From NCBI GenBank assembly GCA_008711295.1, contig VUYV01000405.1, positions 216,547 to 280,546 on the forward strand: a stretch of 64,000 nucleotides of DNA. The letters are read 5' to 3'. A program made the position numbers and the translations under genes. Under the pieces are notes generated by a model. The model made no database searches. It saw only the letters and a list, made by a program, of their open reading frames with translations, and was not told where the DNA came from. This stretch comes from Anarhynchus alexandrinus. Taxonomy: Eukaryota; Chordata; Aves; Charadriiformes; Charadriidae. Positions 24,801 to 39,800 of this stretch are shown in pieces. How positions within the stretch are numbered: position 1 is the first letter of the stretch; every line of letters starts with the position of its first letter.

Positions 24801-27800
24801 AAGAAAGACCAATTTCCTGCAACATTCAGATAGCTAAAAGAATATTTTAAATTTGCATGTTTAAGAGAAAGCTAAGATTTCAGAGAAAAGAGCAACTTGC
24901 CAACAACAGTATCACAGCCTCCATCCACTCCAGGCAATCTAGACAGAAAGCCAATGGGCATGGCTTTTGTATGGTTGGATAAAATCACAGAATAGCTTAA
25001 GCTGGGAAGGGTCTCTAGAGCTCTCTGGTCCAACCTCTGACTCAGCAGAAACAACTTGGCTCTACTCAGGGCCTTGGCTAGCCAAATTTGAAACATCTCC
25101 AAGTCACAGAGACACCATTGCCACTCTGACCCCTTTTTCAACATTTGGCTGCCCCGAGTATGACTGTTTCCCCATTTCCCCCTACCATTTAATTGGAATT
25201 TCCCTTGTTGCAGTTTATGCTTATATCTTCTCATCCTTCCACTGTGCACCTCTAAGTCTGACTCCATCTTCTCTATAACCTTGCATTATGTGGTTGTAGG
25301 CAACAATAAGGTCTCCACAAAGCTAAACAACCTCTTCTCAGCCTCCCCTCAAAAGTCATTTGCTCCAGCCCCCTGACCATCAAGATGGCCCTTTGCTAGA
25401 CTTGCTCCAGTACGCCAATGTCCTTCTTGTACATGGGAGTCTAAAACCAAGCAGTTCTCCAGATGCAATCTTGCAAGTGCCAAATAGGTAGGAAAAATAG
25501 TACCTAATAAACTAAGACTGGCTAGTCTATATCATGTTGGCTGAAGCTAAACCAAAACAATATTTTGTTTAGTATTTTTAAAATGAAAAATAACAGAAGC
25601 AAATATTTACAGAATTAACAATTAAACTAATAAATTTAGTTTAGACCATGCCATTCTCAAACCTTCAAACTTGACAGACATAGCAACAATATTTCACCAC
25701 ATAAAATTGCTGGAAGGATACTAAAATATTTTGTTTAAGAAGGCAGAAAAGGTTACTCAGACATTTGGTAACAGACAAATACCTTTGCTAAATGGAATGT
25801 AATTCTTAACTCTAAGCTGTGATTCAATCTGCAGTAGTAACAAAGCACTAAAAATTTCAGGGTATGGCAAACATCTGTCTCCAAACGCACATAGCAAGAA
25901 GAGTTACCAATTAAGATAATATGATTTTAAACACAGTTATTTATTGAAGACCCACAATGTTTAATATTCAGTAACACTATCTTTTCAGGAACTTCCAGAG
26001 AAGCAAAAGAGTAGCTCCAATCCATGCAAACGTGAAAACTGCCAAAAAGCAGTCGCTATAGTAAGTAGGCTTAGAGTTCGTAAACCCAGAGTTTGCTTAA
26101 AACTGGGGCTGTGATACCTGCCGTTAATACAACAGTTTAACTCAGCACTAGGTGCCAGGTATAGTCTCAGACAACACTAACACAGTCATTGATACCCCCC
26201 ATGAAGACACTGTGTGCATAATGCCACTCCCATTTAAAAAGAACGTAAAAATTACTTGTTTTAGTTCTGTTTCCACTTTCTTCATTTTTTGCAGTTGTTG
26301 TTCCAAGTAGTGTACAGTCTTTGAGACTTCAATACCACTGTGCTCCAGTTCTTGTATCTGTGCCACCAGTTTTTCTATCTCTTTATCACGAGTTGTAATT
26401 TCTTGGTGGTTTTGCTCCTTTTCTAATAACAGCTTATTGTAATCGTCCGCCTTCCCTTTTATTTCTGCTTGCAAAGACTCTACCTATACAGAAATCACAT
26501 TATACAGATATTCAGGCAAAATAACAAACTTCCAATTGGAAGCAAGAGTAATTTCATGGCAAAGCAGGAAGAGTTTTACTATGGACTATGCTAAAATCCC
26601 AGATGAAAATAAAACCAGATGTGGACAGAAAGGATGAAAAAGTAACTTTCTGAAATCTTGTTTTCCAAATGCAGCAGCTCTTAAATACACATTTGTTTTC
26701 TCTCTCTTAATATTGGCAGCATTCTAGCGAAGTGCTGGATGAAGGCATGCCCTCAAGGCCCAGTGGTCATCAAAAGGGGCCTTGTGGTGGTGGTGGTGGT
26801 GGGGGTTTGGTGGTTTAAGATTAAGAAACCCCAAGATTAAAAGAATTATTACTAATAGCATTAGATGTATTTATGTAACCCCAGAACCCTCTTCCATTAC
26901 TTCAAGGAATTCCAGTTTAAAGGAACATACCAAGAACTTAAAGATAAATATTCAACATAACATACTCAATGCCTGCAAATCAGAGATTCACAGTAGCCAA
27001 CACAGAACAGGTACTCTTTTTCCAAAAATCACTTAAATATGAAGATGATGACAATTTTGCATTTGAGCTCATTGAGATCAAATCATACACAGAGCTGCAG
27101 GAAAACCATCACTCATTCATCCCAGTAATTAAAATGAAGGCAAGGCTCAGAGCTTTGGTGGGTAACAGAGACAGGAGAAAACCAAGTGTGACAGACAGAC
27201 TACTTCTGATAAAGTCATGACGCACAGTGAAAGCAAGCTCAGATAGAAGAGTAATGGGAAACCTTCTAAAGGAGAAATAATTTGGTCAATACCAATGACC
27301 AAGGAATATAACATTTTACAAAAGAAATGCTTTGTTCATCAATAAACATCTAAATTTATGCAAATTCCACATCAGTATTATAAAATAAAAATAATTTGTA
27401 TTAATATAGAACTTTACATCTTTGAAGTATTGTACAGCTATTACTAAAGCAGAAAAATGCCCTCTAGCAAAATAAAGGATAGAGTTAATTTAGTCAAATT
27501 AATAAGCACGGAGAGGGTCACAGACTAGTTAAGAATACCAAAAGAGATTAACATTACATTTTCAACTGCTTACAGGCACATATACATTTCCTTAATTCTG
27601 TATATATCTTATTTCCTTCTCATCTCATCATCAATTAATCAACTGTTAAGCATAACACAGGCCTTACAGTAAAGCTTTTTAGTATAGAAAGATCTTTTAG
27701 AAATCTAATACTTTCTAATGCTACAAAATTTTGGCATCAGAACCCCACAAACTATGACACTTTACAGATGAAAAGTGTGGGTTTTAACACTACATGGCTA

Positions 27801-30800
27801 GAAAGCTAGAGCTGTAATTCTGTAGCTAAGAAAACACTTTCACAACCTTCAGCCTCACGGCATATTCTCAGATGGTAGTTCCCAGTACCAGTCAGCACTC
27901 TTTTCACAAAATAATCCCGCTCACATATACCTTGAGCTTAGAGAACAGCAGAGACAACAACTATAAACTTGTAACTCCTACATGCAGAAACTAGATGTTC
28001 ACTTGAACTGATTTGTTTCAAAGTGAGTTAAGCAATTACTGACATTATAGCTGCATTACACATCTGTACAAGAATTGTCTAAATCCTGACATTTTATTTT
28101 GGCACAGATTGCATGCATACCTCACCCTACCCACAAATGTCACCTTCTTTGTGTACCTTTCTCCAATTAAGTTTTAATCCTTTCTGAGAGAGGTTGCAAA
28201 GTTACCACAGGCAGTCATTTTTTTTCAGATATTCCATTTTACTAAGCCACAAGCACACTAGTAACTGTCATCCACCTAATATCTTGGATAGAAAGCAAGC
28301 TGTGGTCTTAACAGACATATTTTGAATAACGTGACATATATCCTTCATGATTCTGTATGCTCAAGACTGCCACAGTAGTATACCTTCTGGGTACAAATGG
28401 ATCTTCAACAATTCGCATGGCCTTCAAAACAAAAATCTTTGCCATTCTTTTTCTGATCTTTGCTGCACTGTAAATAACATGTAGGCTACATTTGTGATGA
28501 ACTCAGAAAATCTTAATGCCAGATAATGGCATTTATGGAAATGAGAAGCCAAGACTGATGCAGAATGATACATAATCACTCTACTTCTTAAGAAGGCTAA
28601 TGAAATCCTATCAGAGGTTACAGAAGGCAAGTGACAATCAGATGCATGGAAAATTCACTCTATCTATACAGTTGTTCCTACAAGATTTGCTTCTCTAACA
28701 CCATGGCACACAATGTCATAAACTGTACAAAAGTGAATTGATGGAAATGAAATTAAGTAGCATACACATTGAAGTTTTGTTGAGAGCAGGGCCACAAACA
28801 AAAGCTGAAGACTAAGGCACAGTGTATCATCCTAATTCTGCTATCTTTGTTTCATACTCCAAACTAACTTCTCATGTCATGCCAAAAAGCTCTTTTACAG
28901 TAAGTAATACTCTAATACACCTGAGCAATAAGCATAAAAATGAAGCACTTATGTACAGGAAATTAAATTGAAAGCTGTTCCTCACTCCCTGCAAGAATTC
29001 CATCTCTTGTATCCTTATCTCCAAGTAAAGTTAAAGCAGCCTCAATGTATCAAAAACAGGAAAAAAGCCAAAGCAGATCTAATTAATAGAAGGGATTGAA
29101 AAGAAAATGAAAGAAAAATTCAAGTAACATTCATGCTGTTTTCCATACCTGTAGAATCAATTCATAGTTCTGTATAATGTTCATTTATGTGAAGAAAAAC
29201 AAAAACAAAAAAGCAAAAGTTAATCTTTGAAACCAAGCATCAAATAAATAAATGTGAAAAAAAGAACTGATTTATAAACTTAAATAGGACAAGGCACACA
29301 GACAAAGAACGTCACTTATTTCAACTGTTATAGCTAGAAATATTAAACACATTTAGAACCCAGAAGTCATCCCTCAGGTGTGTTCTGTAACGCAGAGTGT
29401 CTGTATTGTTGTCCTCCTCAGTTAATTTAAACCAGACTCACAGGATGTGAAACTTTACTATAACGCACATACAACATTTCTTTCCATCTCCATAAGAAAT
29501 AAGTACACTATCACTGCCTAAATGTAGGCCAATCAGCTGTGGGAAAAATCTGCTCTCTGGGTGACAACCAAGAAAAAAAAAAAAAAAAAAAAAAACCCCC
29601 CCAAAACCAAACCACATCTCTCAAGAGCCAGTTCCCCAAGACAGTACAAGTTTTGGTATTTAATTGTAGTAACCAAACTCCTTTGGCCATTAAGTGCAAT
29701 TTTACTCACCTTATACTCTTTCAGCTCTCCTGAAGTCTGAGATTTTGCTGAAAGTTTTAACTGTTCTTCCAGTTTATGAATTTCCTGCTGAAAATCATCA
29801 CGTTCATGTTCCCTTTCTACAGTTTGTTCCTGTAAACCCAGCCAAAGATAATGAAAACCTTTGTTAAGAAACTTTGCATTTCACTAAAATATTGAGTACA
29901 AGAAAAATTTGGGTGGTTTTTTTTGTGGTGAATAAACTATGCTCACTTAAAAATAATTAACACTTTTAGTAGTCCAGAAAGCATAGCTAAAATTACAGGT
30001 AAAATAAAAAAACCCACAACATTTTGACTCCAATGTGCATACAAACTACAATTAGCAAGTAATAAAAAGGAAAAAGTTATCCTGTAATACTACAGAAATG
30101 GAATTAAAAAAACAACTTTTTTCTTCTTTTACAGGACTACAATACCAAGGTCTTAATTTCAAACAAAACAGGAAGTGTCCTGTTTTAGGATCCATCTCCC
30201 AAGTCTCAGTCACAAACTAGGAGGAGTATTTATCACCTCCAAAACCATGGAAATGCGGTACCAAGCTTGCTTACATCCATGAATTGGCGCTGGTTTTTAA
30301 GCTGTTTTTCAAGAACTTGAACTTGCTGTTTTAATTCAGCAACCTCTAATAACTGTGTAGCTAGGTCTTGATTACTATGCAGCTGTTCTTCCAGTTCCAC
30401 CTCCAAAACTTTTATTTGAGAGAGTAAGTTGGAATGGTCTTTTTCTGCCTGACATTGAAGCTCTAATTTCTCCTTTGCTAAAAATTCTACTTCCTTGAGT
30501 AGACCTGAATAAGAACACAAAAACAACAACAAAGTTGTCAGTGCAGAGTACAAAAATCAAATTAATTTTAAGAAGAGATTAGATTCAGGTACTTTGGACA
30601 GCATCAAAACCGAAGAAAAAAATCTCCTGAGATGGTCTGTAAGAGAGACAAAAGGAAGTCTGACACTTGACTGCCCATTGTGTCTCTGAAGCCATCTCTG
30701 ATAAGATTACTGTACAGTGTAGTGATGGAGGGCACGGGCATCTGTTCTCAATCCCAAAGTGAATCCTGGTTGGAGACATTCTGAGCACATAGAAAGGTTT

Positions 30801-33800
30801 CACCTTCACCCCTAGAGACCTCAATTCCAGAAAGCCCCATCTCACCTGACCAGGAGTCCTTCAAATTCCCTCCCTAGGACCTTGCCCTCTCAGCCCTGGT
30901 TCCATGCTATTCCTGCCCCAGAGGCTCTTTCCAAACCCCACCATATCCTCAATCCTCCAAAGTCACTCCATTCCAGATGTACTCCATCCTTAAATTTAAG
31001 CCACACACCCCACTGTCAGCCACCTAGTCTCTCATACCCATCCTTCCAGCTGCCCCATCCTTCACTGTTCTATTCCAAACCCTTGCCACCCCTTCCATCC
31101 CAACTTCCCATCCTACTTCAAATCGCTTCCCAATCAAGCCATTCAATATAGAATTCTCAATTCCTCCAAACTGTCATGCTGAGATCCTCCTTAGACCTCC
31201 AACATCCAGTCTCAGGTCAGCCTCTCAATTACTTCTCTACCTCATGCCATGCTGGATACTTCTGCTGACATTGGGACTGTTGAGTTAGCACCCAGTCCAT
31301 CTTTTCAGTAGCCACCAGTGCCCAACCGTGCCCTGAAGCTAACTGCTATAAGAAAGCAAAGTTAATCTTTTTCTCTGAACCCAAGTGGGGATTAAAACCC
31401 AGAGAAAAATCACGCTTACAGAAAATTAGTCCAGGTGTGAGGCTACAAAGGGAAGAAACACCTGGGAAAAATATGGCACATATTTGTCCTATACAGACTA
31501 CAAAAGAAATACCACATATAAGAAAACACATGTAACTCAAGATTATTTAAGTTATCCAGAGCTAATTTGCACCTACAAAGTGTGTTTTCAAATCAGTTGG
31601 ATGCACTGAATACACTGTTTAGGAAATCCAAACTGAGACACTACTGTGAATGCACTTAGAATGAAACTATTTTAATGTGAATATAGCTAAGTAACCTGAA
31701 CATGAAAATAGAAGTCTAGCTGTTCAGTATTTAAAGCAAAGTCCTGCAAAAACTCATTATTTTAAAATGTTCCATTATTCATCTTAAATGTTTTCAGTCG
31801 TACAGAAAAAGGAAAGTCTATGATTCCAGCAAGGACCTTAAGCAACTGGTCATCCAGCCCAGTTCCCAGAATGGGACAATGCCCTTTTCTAAGCATGGTC
31901 AACTCAGTCCACATGATTTCTGACCTAGTATCATTTTAAGCTGCTGTTACAAACCTTTGAAAACAAAAGTGATACCACAGCCTCCTCATGTCTTTAGTGC
32001 TTCACTATCCACGGGTATTTATTTAGATTTCTAGACACTTACAATACAAGAAACATGAACATTTATATGTTCATGCTTAAGAGGATAAGCGTCACAAGCT
32101 TAGAATGATGCAATAGCATTTACATTAAACATTGGGGAAAATGTCATCACAGTTAGGATAATGAAACAGTGTGCACAGACTGTGAAGTCTCTGTCTCTGG
32201 AAATTAAAGAAGCTGGACAAAGAGAAACAAGTAAAGTAGATTCTGTTTTGGGACAAAAATACAGACTAAATGAGCTCTCAAGGTCCACAGCAACCCTGTG
32301 ATTCCATGATTAAGTCACCCTGGTCTCTTACTGTAGCAACTGTACTTTCTCTGCATTAATACAATACTAAAATATGCAAGATAAAAATAAGATGTTAATT
32401 GAGCAAAAGAAAACTTAGCAGATATGGAACTGTACCAGATTCTTTAACCATTTGTCAGATTTGCTCTACCCATGGTAGCTTTTGAAACCAACTGAAAAGG
32501 ACACAAAATTGCTTATCAGTCACTTAAATTCTTTGAGATACGTAGCATACATGTACATTGCCAATGTGAGAGCATGACACACACCAGCTGAAGGAAAAAA
32601 AAATAAATTTGTCACTCTAGACAATGCATTACGAGCCCTGCCCTCCCTTACACACAGATTCACTGGCAGCAGGCTTCTGCTGCAATTTTAAGTTTGCTAT
32701 CGGCTGATAAATACAAATCACAGGATCAATAAAGGACTTTGAGGAACTGCTGGAGATATACAATAGACCGCATATCTCAAAAAGCTCTAGTCCTGCTAAG
32801 TACTTTCTGCCTTTGAGTGATAATCCACGACTACATTCCAACTATATTTCACTCCAAGCGCTAACTCTGCAAACTCACAATGACCAAGAGTTATATCTCA
32901 GATGCCTACATAATAACAACTGTGCAACCACTGTGCCACGCTCCCTACTTTTTCTAGCACAGTGCTAAATAATCACATGAACTAAGCTTCAAGTTTCCTA
33001 ATCAAATGTTCATCAAGTTGTGGATATGACTCAGGCTCTGGCAGAATGGATGCAGCTAAACAAAGAGTCTCCCCCAAAGCAATTTCTCTCACAACCCACT
33101 TGGAGCTGTAATAGCCTCCTGTTGTCATAAGATGTAAACAGTAAGTTATCCAAGGCTGAAACACAGAAAAAAGCCAACGACAGTCTGAATTCCATTAGGA
33201 GACCGAATCCCAATCACAGCTGCACAAGAGAGAATATCTTTTACCAAGTGCTGTGTTTTGCCAGGCAGGAGATGGGAATAAAATAGGACTATACTGTGGA
33301 AGGGCATGTATGTAAGCCAACCCCCTGAAAAAAGAACTGCTGCTTTTGTGAAAACAATCACAGGAATTTTTCCTTCTATACCCCAAGAAACATGGTCATT
33401 AATTAGTTGAGGGCTTATTCTTATCCTCAAAAGGAACACTATTGCTTTCTGAGGAACAAAATACTCATTAGATAAAATTGAAATAAACAGTCACTGTCAC
33501 TTCCTCAGGCAGAAATGCAAGTTAATAGAATAAAGTAATTAGGCTAACAGATTTTACGTGGAACTGAAAATGCCAAAATTTGATACCTGCTTTCTAGGAA
33601 ACAATCTCAGTAAGTGTAATCTGTTTGAGCAATTTTTTAATTTTTTTTTTTAAGCACATGTTCCCCAAGTATATAATTTCAAGCAACATGAATAGATCAC
33701 CAGATCACAGATTTGTTTCTTTGTAGGGACAAAACTGCTATTTTATTAATGCTAATTCAAATCATGCAATTCCACATTGGTAATGCCCCGGCACACTCCT

Positions 33801-36800
33801 CCCTGCTCCCAAGATCATCATTAGCAAATGCCAAGCTCCATTCTAAGTGCATTTTATTAGTAAGGCCATTCTACTCACATTAGTACTCTACATCAAAAAA
33901 GGGAGGAGGCATCAGCTTTGCAAGGAATAAGCCATGTCAATCAACTACAAACAATATTATTTTTATTTATCATATTTTCCACATACTACAAGCAATTCCA
34001 AATGAGAGGAAGAGTACTACAGATGGTTGGGGTTGGGGAAAGGGGATGAATTTGATGGCTCAGCACTTGCAACAAATGCAACTTATCAAGTTCTAATGAG
34101 CTGCTGGCAAGAGCTGGACTGCAGCTACTGGGAGAATGTCAATCCTCACACACACTCTAACCAGCTAGGTTAGATGTTCCTTCTCATTGAGTGGGCAGCA
34201 GCAAATTTCTGTATAGTGAGGTGGTTACCAAAAATATGTTAAATAAAAATAGTGTTTGAGGAATGGAGAGAAGGAATAAAGATATAGTAACGGGCCAGAA
34301 AGCCCATTGCAGCTTTTCAACTCTAACTGGAATTTATCTAGATAATTATTTTTTATTCACCTTGGTTTACCCAACTCACACCCTTTGGGGGAAAGGAAAA
34401 AGTCTAGAAAAAAAAAAGGAGACAGTGAATAATGCAAGAGAACACATCTACAAATATAAAACTGACCTAAAAACATAAGAGAATTACATTTTGAGTAGAC
34501 CACAAAACCTAATCATGGCAGCTATGAATTTAGCAGATCTAGATGTTTGCTCCTCAGGAGTTAAGTATGTACACTTTAGGTTTGGGAGGGGGGGAAGATG
34601 CCTCTCAATTTGGCACCTATAAGTTTTACTTCAGCTTTACACTTCCAAAGTCAGTGTAAAACCCTACAGATCCTTCTTGCTTGTTCTTGGTTTCATCTTT
34701 CCTCCCATAACTAGCCTTCCTTACTATTCTGCTCTCCCCTTTTTTCTGATCTATCTATCAATTCAACTACATTTCTCTAGTCTCCCTTAGACTTTCCTTC
34801 CATTCTTACCGTATTTTTTTTAGCTCTCCATTTTACATCAACTCAAATATTCCCCCAACCCCTTTAAATTAATTTATTAATTAATTTATTAATTTAAAGA
34901 TTCAAAGCAGGATTCAGTCCAGCGAGACTCACTGGCACAGACTTACAGACTCTGCAATCTGTCGTACATTTCCATGACACACAGACATACCTGCATTCAA
35001 CAATATGATGGAATTATTTTGTGTTTCCTGTGGGACATATTATTCAAGGCCATAATCACTGTTGTAAAACAAGCACAAGATGCATTTAGTTTCAGTTACA
35101 ACCCCTGAATCTGTTTATGTTCTGCTGTCTTTCCCCCGAAGAAGAACGGTCTGCTCCCACCTCTTCCCCTGCCTCCTGAGGCAAATGAGCCCAGACTCTG
35201 TAAGCCAGGACTATCTGCGCGAGTCCACTACTCAATTTTCTCTTAAGGTAATAGGAAGAAATCATTAAGATGTCACATGAGAGGTCAGAGATGGACACAA
35301 TGATTAATACTAACATAGGTACTATACTTTTTAATAGGGCTTGTAGCAATAGGATAAGGGGTTTTAAACTAAAAGAGGGTAGACTCAGACTAGATACGAG
35401 GAAGAAGTTTTTTTTTACTATGAGGGTGCTGAAACACTTGAACAGGTTGCCCAGAGAGGTTGTAGATGCCTCATCCCTGGAAACATTCAAGGTCAGGTTG
35501 GATGGGGCTTTGAGCAACCTGATCTAGTTGCTGGTGAAAGGGCTGGAAGGAGTGTCCTGTAAGGAGCACCTAAGGATTTCAGGTTTGTCTAGTTTGGAGA
35601 AAAGGAGGCTGAGGGGTGACATCATTGCTCTCTACAGCTTCCTGAACACTGGAAGTGGAGAGGGAAGTGCTGAGCTCTTCTCCCTGGGATCCAGTGATAG
35701 GATACTTGGGAATGGCTCAAAATTGCACCAGGGAGGTTCAGACTGGACATTAGGAATCATTTCTATACCAAGAGGGTGGTGAAACACTGGAACAGGGTTC
35801 CTAGAGAGGTGGTCGATGCCCCAAGACTGTCAGTGTTTAAAAGGCATTTGGACAATGCCCTTAAGAACATGCTTTAACTTTTGGTCAGTCCTGAGGAAGT
35901 CAGGCAGTTGGACTAGATGATCATTGTAGGTCCCTTCCAACTGAAATATTCTATTCTAGTTGCAACTAGTTGAAAATTAATTTCTTCCTCGGCAGCGAGG
36001 AAGGTACACAGCAGGCTAGCGACCCTGGACTTTGGGAGAGCCGACTTTGGCCTCTTTAAGAATCTGATTGGTATGGTGCCGTGGGATGAAGTGCTGGAGA
36101 GAAGAGGGGCCCTTTTCTCAGTGAGAAAAGACTAGGGAAAATGTGGGCCCTCTCCGGAAGGAAACACAAGAACTGGTTGCCCGGGACAGAGACAGGGCTG
36201 AGGTACTCAATGACTTTTTTGCCTCAGTCTTCACTGGCAAGGACTGCAGCCGCACTGCCCGTGATGTAGAATGCAAAAGCCAGGATTGGGAAAATGGAGA
36301 ACCACCCACTGTAGGAGAAGATCAAGTGCGGGACCACCTGAGGAACCTGAAGGTGCACAAGTCCATGGGACCTGATGAGATACATCTGCGGGTCCTGAGG
36401 GAACTGGCAGATGAAGTTGCTAAGCCACTAGCCATCATATTTGAGAAGTCATGACGGTCTGGCGAGGTTCCTGACGACTGGAAAAGGGGAAACATAACCC
36501 CTATTTTCAAAAAGGGAAATAAGGAAGACCCGGGGAACTACAGGCCAGTCAGTCTCACCTCTGTGCCTGGCAAGATCATGCAGCAGATCCTCCTGGAAAC
36601 TCTGCTGAGACACACAGAAATCAAGGAGGTGACTGGTGACAGCCAGCATGGCTTCACCAAGGGCAGATCATGCCTGACTAATTTGGTGGCCTTCTACGAA
36701 GGGGTCACAGCGGCGGTGGACAAGAGAAGATCGACTGATGTCATCTACTTGGACTTGTGCAAGGCATTTGACACTGTCCCACATGATATCCTGGTCTCTA

Positions 36801-39800
36801 AATTGGAGAGACATGGATTTGACAAATGGACCACTCGATGGATAAAGAACTGGCTGGACGGTCGCACTCAAAGAGTTGCGGTCAACGGCTCGATGTCCAA
36901 GTGGAGACCAGTGACAAGTGGCGTTCCTCAGGGGTCGGTGCTGGGACCTGTACTGTTCAACANNNNNNNNNNNNNNNNNNNNNNNNNNNNNNNNNNNNNN
37001 NNNNNNNNNNNNNNNNNNNNNNNNNNNNNNNNNNNNNNNNNNNNNNNNNNNNNNNNNNNNNNNNNNNNNNNNNNNNNNNNNNNNNNNNNNNNNNNNNNNN
37101 NNNNNNNNNNNNNNNNNNNNNNNNNNNNNNNNNNNNNNNNNNNNNNNNNNNNNNNNNNNNNNNNNNNNNNNNNNNNNNNNNNNNNNNNNNNNNNNNNNNN
37201 NNNNNNNNNNNNNNNNNNNNNNNNNNNNNNNNNNNNNNNNNNNNNNNNNNNNNNNNNNNNNNNNNNNNNNNNNNNNNNNNNNNNNNNNNNNNNNNNNNNN
37301 NNNNNNNNNNNNNNNNNNNNNNNNNNNNNNNNNNNGGGGCCTACAGGAGAGCTGGGGAAGGACTTTTTACTAGGGCATGTAGTGATAGGACAAGGGGGAA
37401 TGGCTTCAAACTGGAAGAGGGCAGGTTTAGACTGAAGATTAGGAAGAAGTTTTTCACTTTGAGGGTGGTGAGGCACTGGAACAGGTTGCCCAGAGAGGTT
37501 GTTGAGGCCCCATCCCTGGAGGTGTTCAAGGCCAGGCTGGACGTGGCCTTGGGCAACCTGGTCTAGTGGGAGGTGTCCCTGCCTATGGCAGGGGGGTTGG
37601 AACTCGATCTTCAAGGTCCTTTCCAACCTAAACCATTCTATGATTCTATGAAAATGTCCTTGGCAGGAGGGACCCTATTGCAGGAGGGTTGGACTAGATG
37701 ACCTTTAAAGGTTCCTCCCAACCCAAACCACTCTATGATTCTACGTACAACGTAAGTATTTTGATTGCACTGTATTTGAAAGGTTGAGTGCAGAGTCAAA
37801 AGGAAGAACACAGAAAACACAAAAGCAGGACAATGGTGAGTCATAGTCAGAAGAGACATGAAGAGCAGCAAGGTAAAGAGAAGAAAAGATGAGGAGGGGG
37901 AGAGGCGAGAGGCAGACAAGAGTTGCAAAGGAATGATACAGTAGGGCTGAAGCTCCTGAGAAGTGGACACATAATTGCAACACACAGACTGTGTCCAGTC
38001 AAACACAACCCTATAGAATTTGTATCCATACCGTGAAACCTAGAGTCTTTACATTCCTCTACTACCAACAATGGAGAAATCCACTAGAGAACTGTTTCTT
38101 GCTGTCTTTACTTCTGACCTAAGCATGCACTATGTACAACTACCTGTTATGTAGTCTGATCAGGCAGTAAAGATCTATGCAACATAGCTGAAGGAGGCAC
38201 TGGTGACCTAGCTGAGGGTAGCGTAACGTTGGCATTAGCAGAAATGTAAAGACAGTGATGCCACATAATAAAATTTCTCCTGGAAGACAATACAGAGAAA
38301 TTCACTTACAGAAGTGCTAGAATAACATTAAGGCTTCAAATTCAAGAAGTCAAAACTATATAATGCTATTTAAATGATTCACAGATTCATCATTAAGAAC
38401 CAGCATAACCTAGTCTTGAGTTCCTACATAGTGAAAGTCACATAACATCTCTGAATTTTCTTCAGTGAATCAAAAAAATATCTCACATGTAAGCCAGCTA
38501 TATTACACTGCGATTCTTCAGGGTCTTTATTAAATCACTGCTGTCACTGTTGAAATGTGTGCTCCTTCATTTGCAGTGTAAGTTATCATAGCCCCAACTT
38601 CCACTCATTGAGTGTTACTAGACTCCATCCAGTATGTTGAAGAGTCCCCCCTTATCCTACTCCAATTCCCTACACAAGCTTCTGGTAGTTAGCTTACATT
38701 GTATCACGTACTCTGTGGGGCTGAAGGAGTGATGGAGTCAGGGAAGGAGTTATGTAGACTGCTTATTTGCACCTACCCCCAATATGGGGTTTGATTTGAT
38801 ATTTCAATGGCTGTCTTTGGCTTGCAGTGAGTCACCCTTTATATACAAGTTTAAGATACTTGCCTCACCTTATCCTCTCCAACAACACTACCTTATTCAG
38901 CGTTTTCAACCCATATACTTTCCTTTAAAAACTTAAACAGACTTTGAGCTTGATCATTAAAATCTTTCCACAGTCACCCTTACTGATCATGTGTGTGCGT
39001 TTTAACAGGACAAGGCTGGGGAGCAGGGGAAAAGCTTATGTATGAAACTAAGTACACATCATCACCACAATCCTTTCATAATTTAAATAATCTTCCAGAA
39101 GTATTTTATTCCTTCTGTGATTATTAAGCTGTCTCCTTAGTCCTGGAAGCAGTCAAAAGCCTTGAAGCTCCAACTCTTCTCTTTGACTGCAGGGTCAAAT
39201 AACCAGCATTTCAGTTATTAACTAGGTGCTAATTACCTGTTGCAGCTAACTACCTGTACATGCCTCTTATTTTCTCAGACACCTTACATTTTTAACTAAG
39301 CGTAAGACTACAGCAGTACTCTTCACTAGCAGTATTATCATCTTACAAGCAAAGAACCAGCTGCTTTATTTTATTATCTGCTAACCTCTGTACCAGACTG
39401 AGCTGCTCACCAGGTCATCAAATCAAAGACTGATATGTTACAGAAACACATTGTAGTGTGCCCTGACTAGAGACAATCTTGTTTTCCACTAATAGTGTCA
39501 TACTAACTCCTCACCAAGAATTGCTTGTTCTTGCGTTAGCTCCTGGAAGCGTTCATGCATATTCTCCAGCTCCACAACAAGGCGTCGTTCAGATTCCTCT
39601 TTCAGATTCAAGGCCTCTTCCAATGCAGCTTTTTCTGCAACATAGCCTTCGATAATGCCTAAAATCCCAAGTCAAAGTGCAAATAAAGAAATAGATAAAC
39701 TCACCTATTGGAAAAGTATCTTGAAAACATGAGTAAACAATTTTTTGCAAACAATGGAAGGTGACATAGAAAGGAAGAAGTGCAAGATGACTTAAATTTA

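Larger units (their letters stand above)
22081..26255 (-). other. PCNT intron 18/19 (4.2 kb)
   Basis: Carries a solo LTR at its 3' end (22128-22779) and an old CR1 tail (about 24982-25485). The rest (22786-24980, 25490-26255) is AT-rich and unrecognised. Confidence 0.6.
29170..30274 (-). other. PCNT introns 15/16 and 16/17
   Basis: Two short introns (29170-29709 and 29830-30274) flank exon 16. The first contains an A23 run (29573-29595) followed by C7; nothing else recognised. Confidence 0.55.
30505..39514 (-). other. PCNT intron 14/15, largest (9 kb)
   Basis: Contains a C/T-rich stretch (about 30860-31260), weak CR1-like tails (about 31815-32313), an AT palindrome (34862-34899), the nested CR1 cluster with an assembly gap (35330-37745), and about 1.8 kb of plain AT-rich sequence up to exon 14. 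Confidence 0.6.

Noticed and set aside
29573..29602. A23C7 run as the tail of a retrocopy
   Set aside because: No transposed body or duplication is visible on either side.
30860..31260. C/T-rich stretch with an 89-codon plus-strand ORF as a gene
   Set aside because: Low-complexity Pro/Ser/His composition, no splice or family signal; treated as simple compositional bias in an intron.
36563..37566. Long ORFs of 246-290 codons spanning 36563-37566
   Set aside because: They run through the N gap, so most of their length is unread; they are parts of CR1 copy C.
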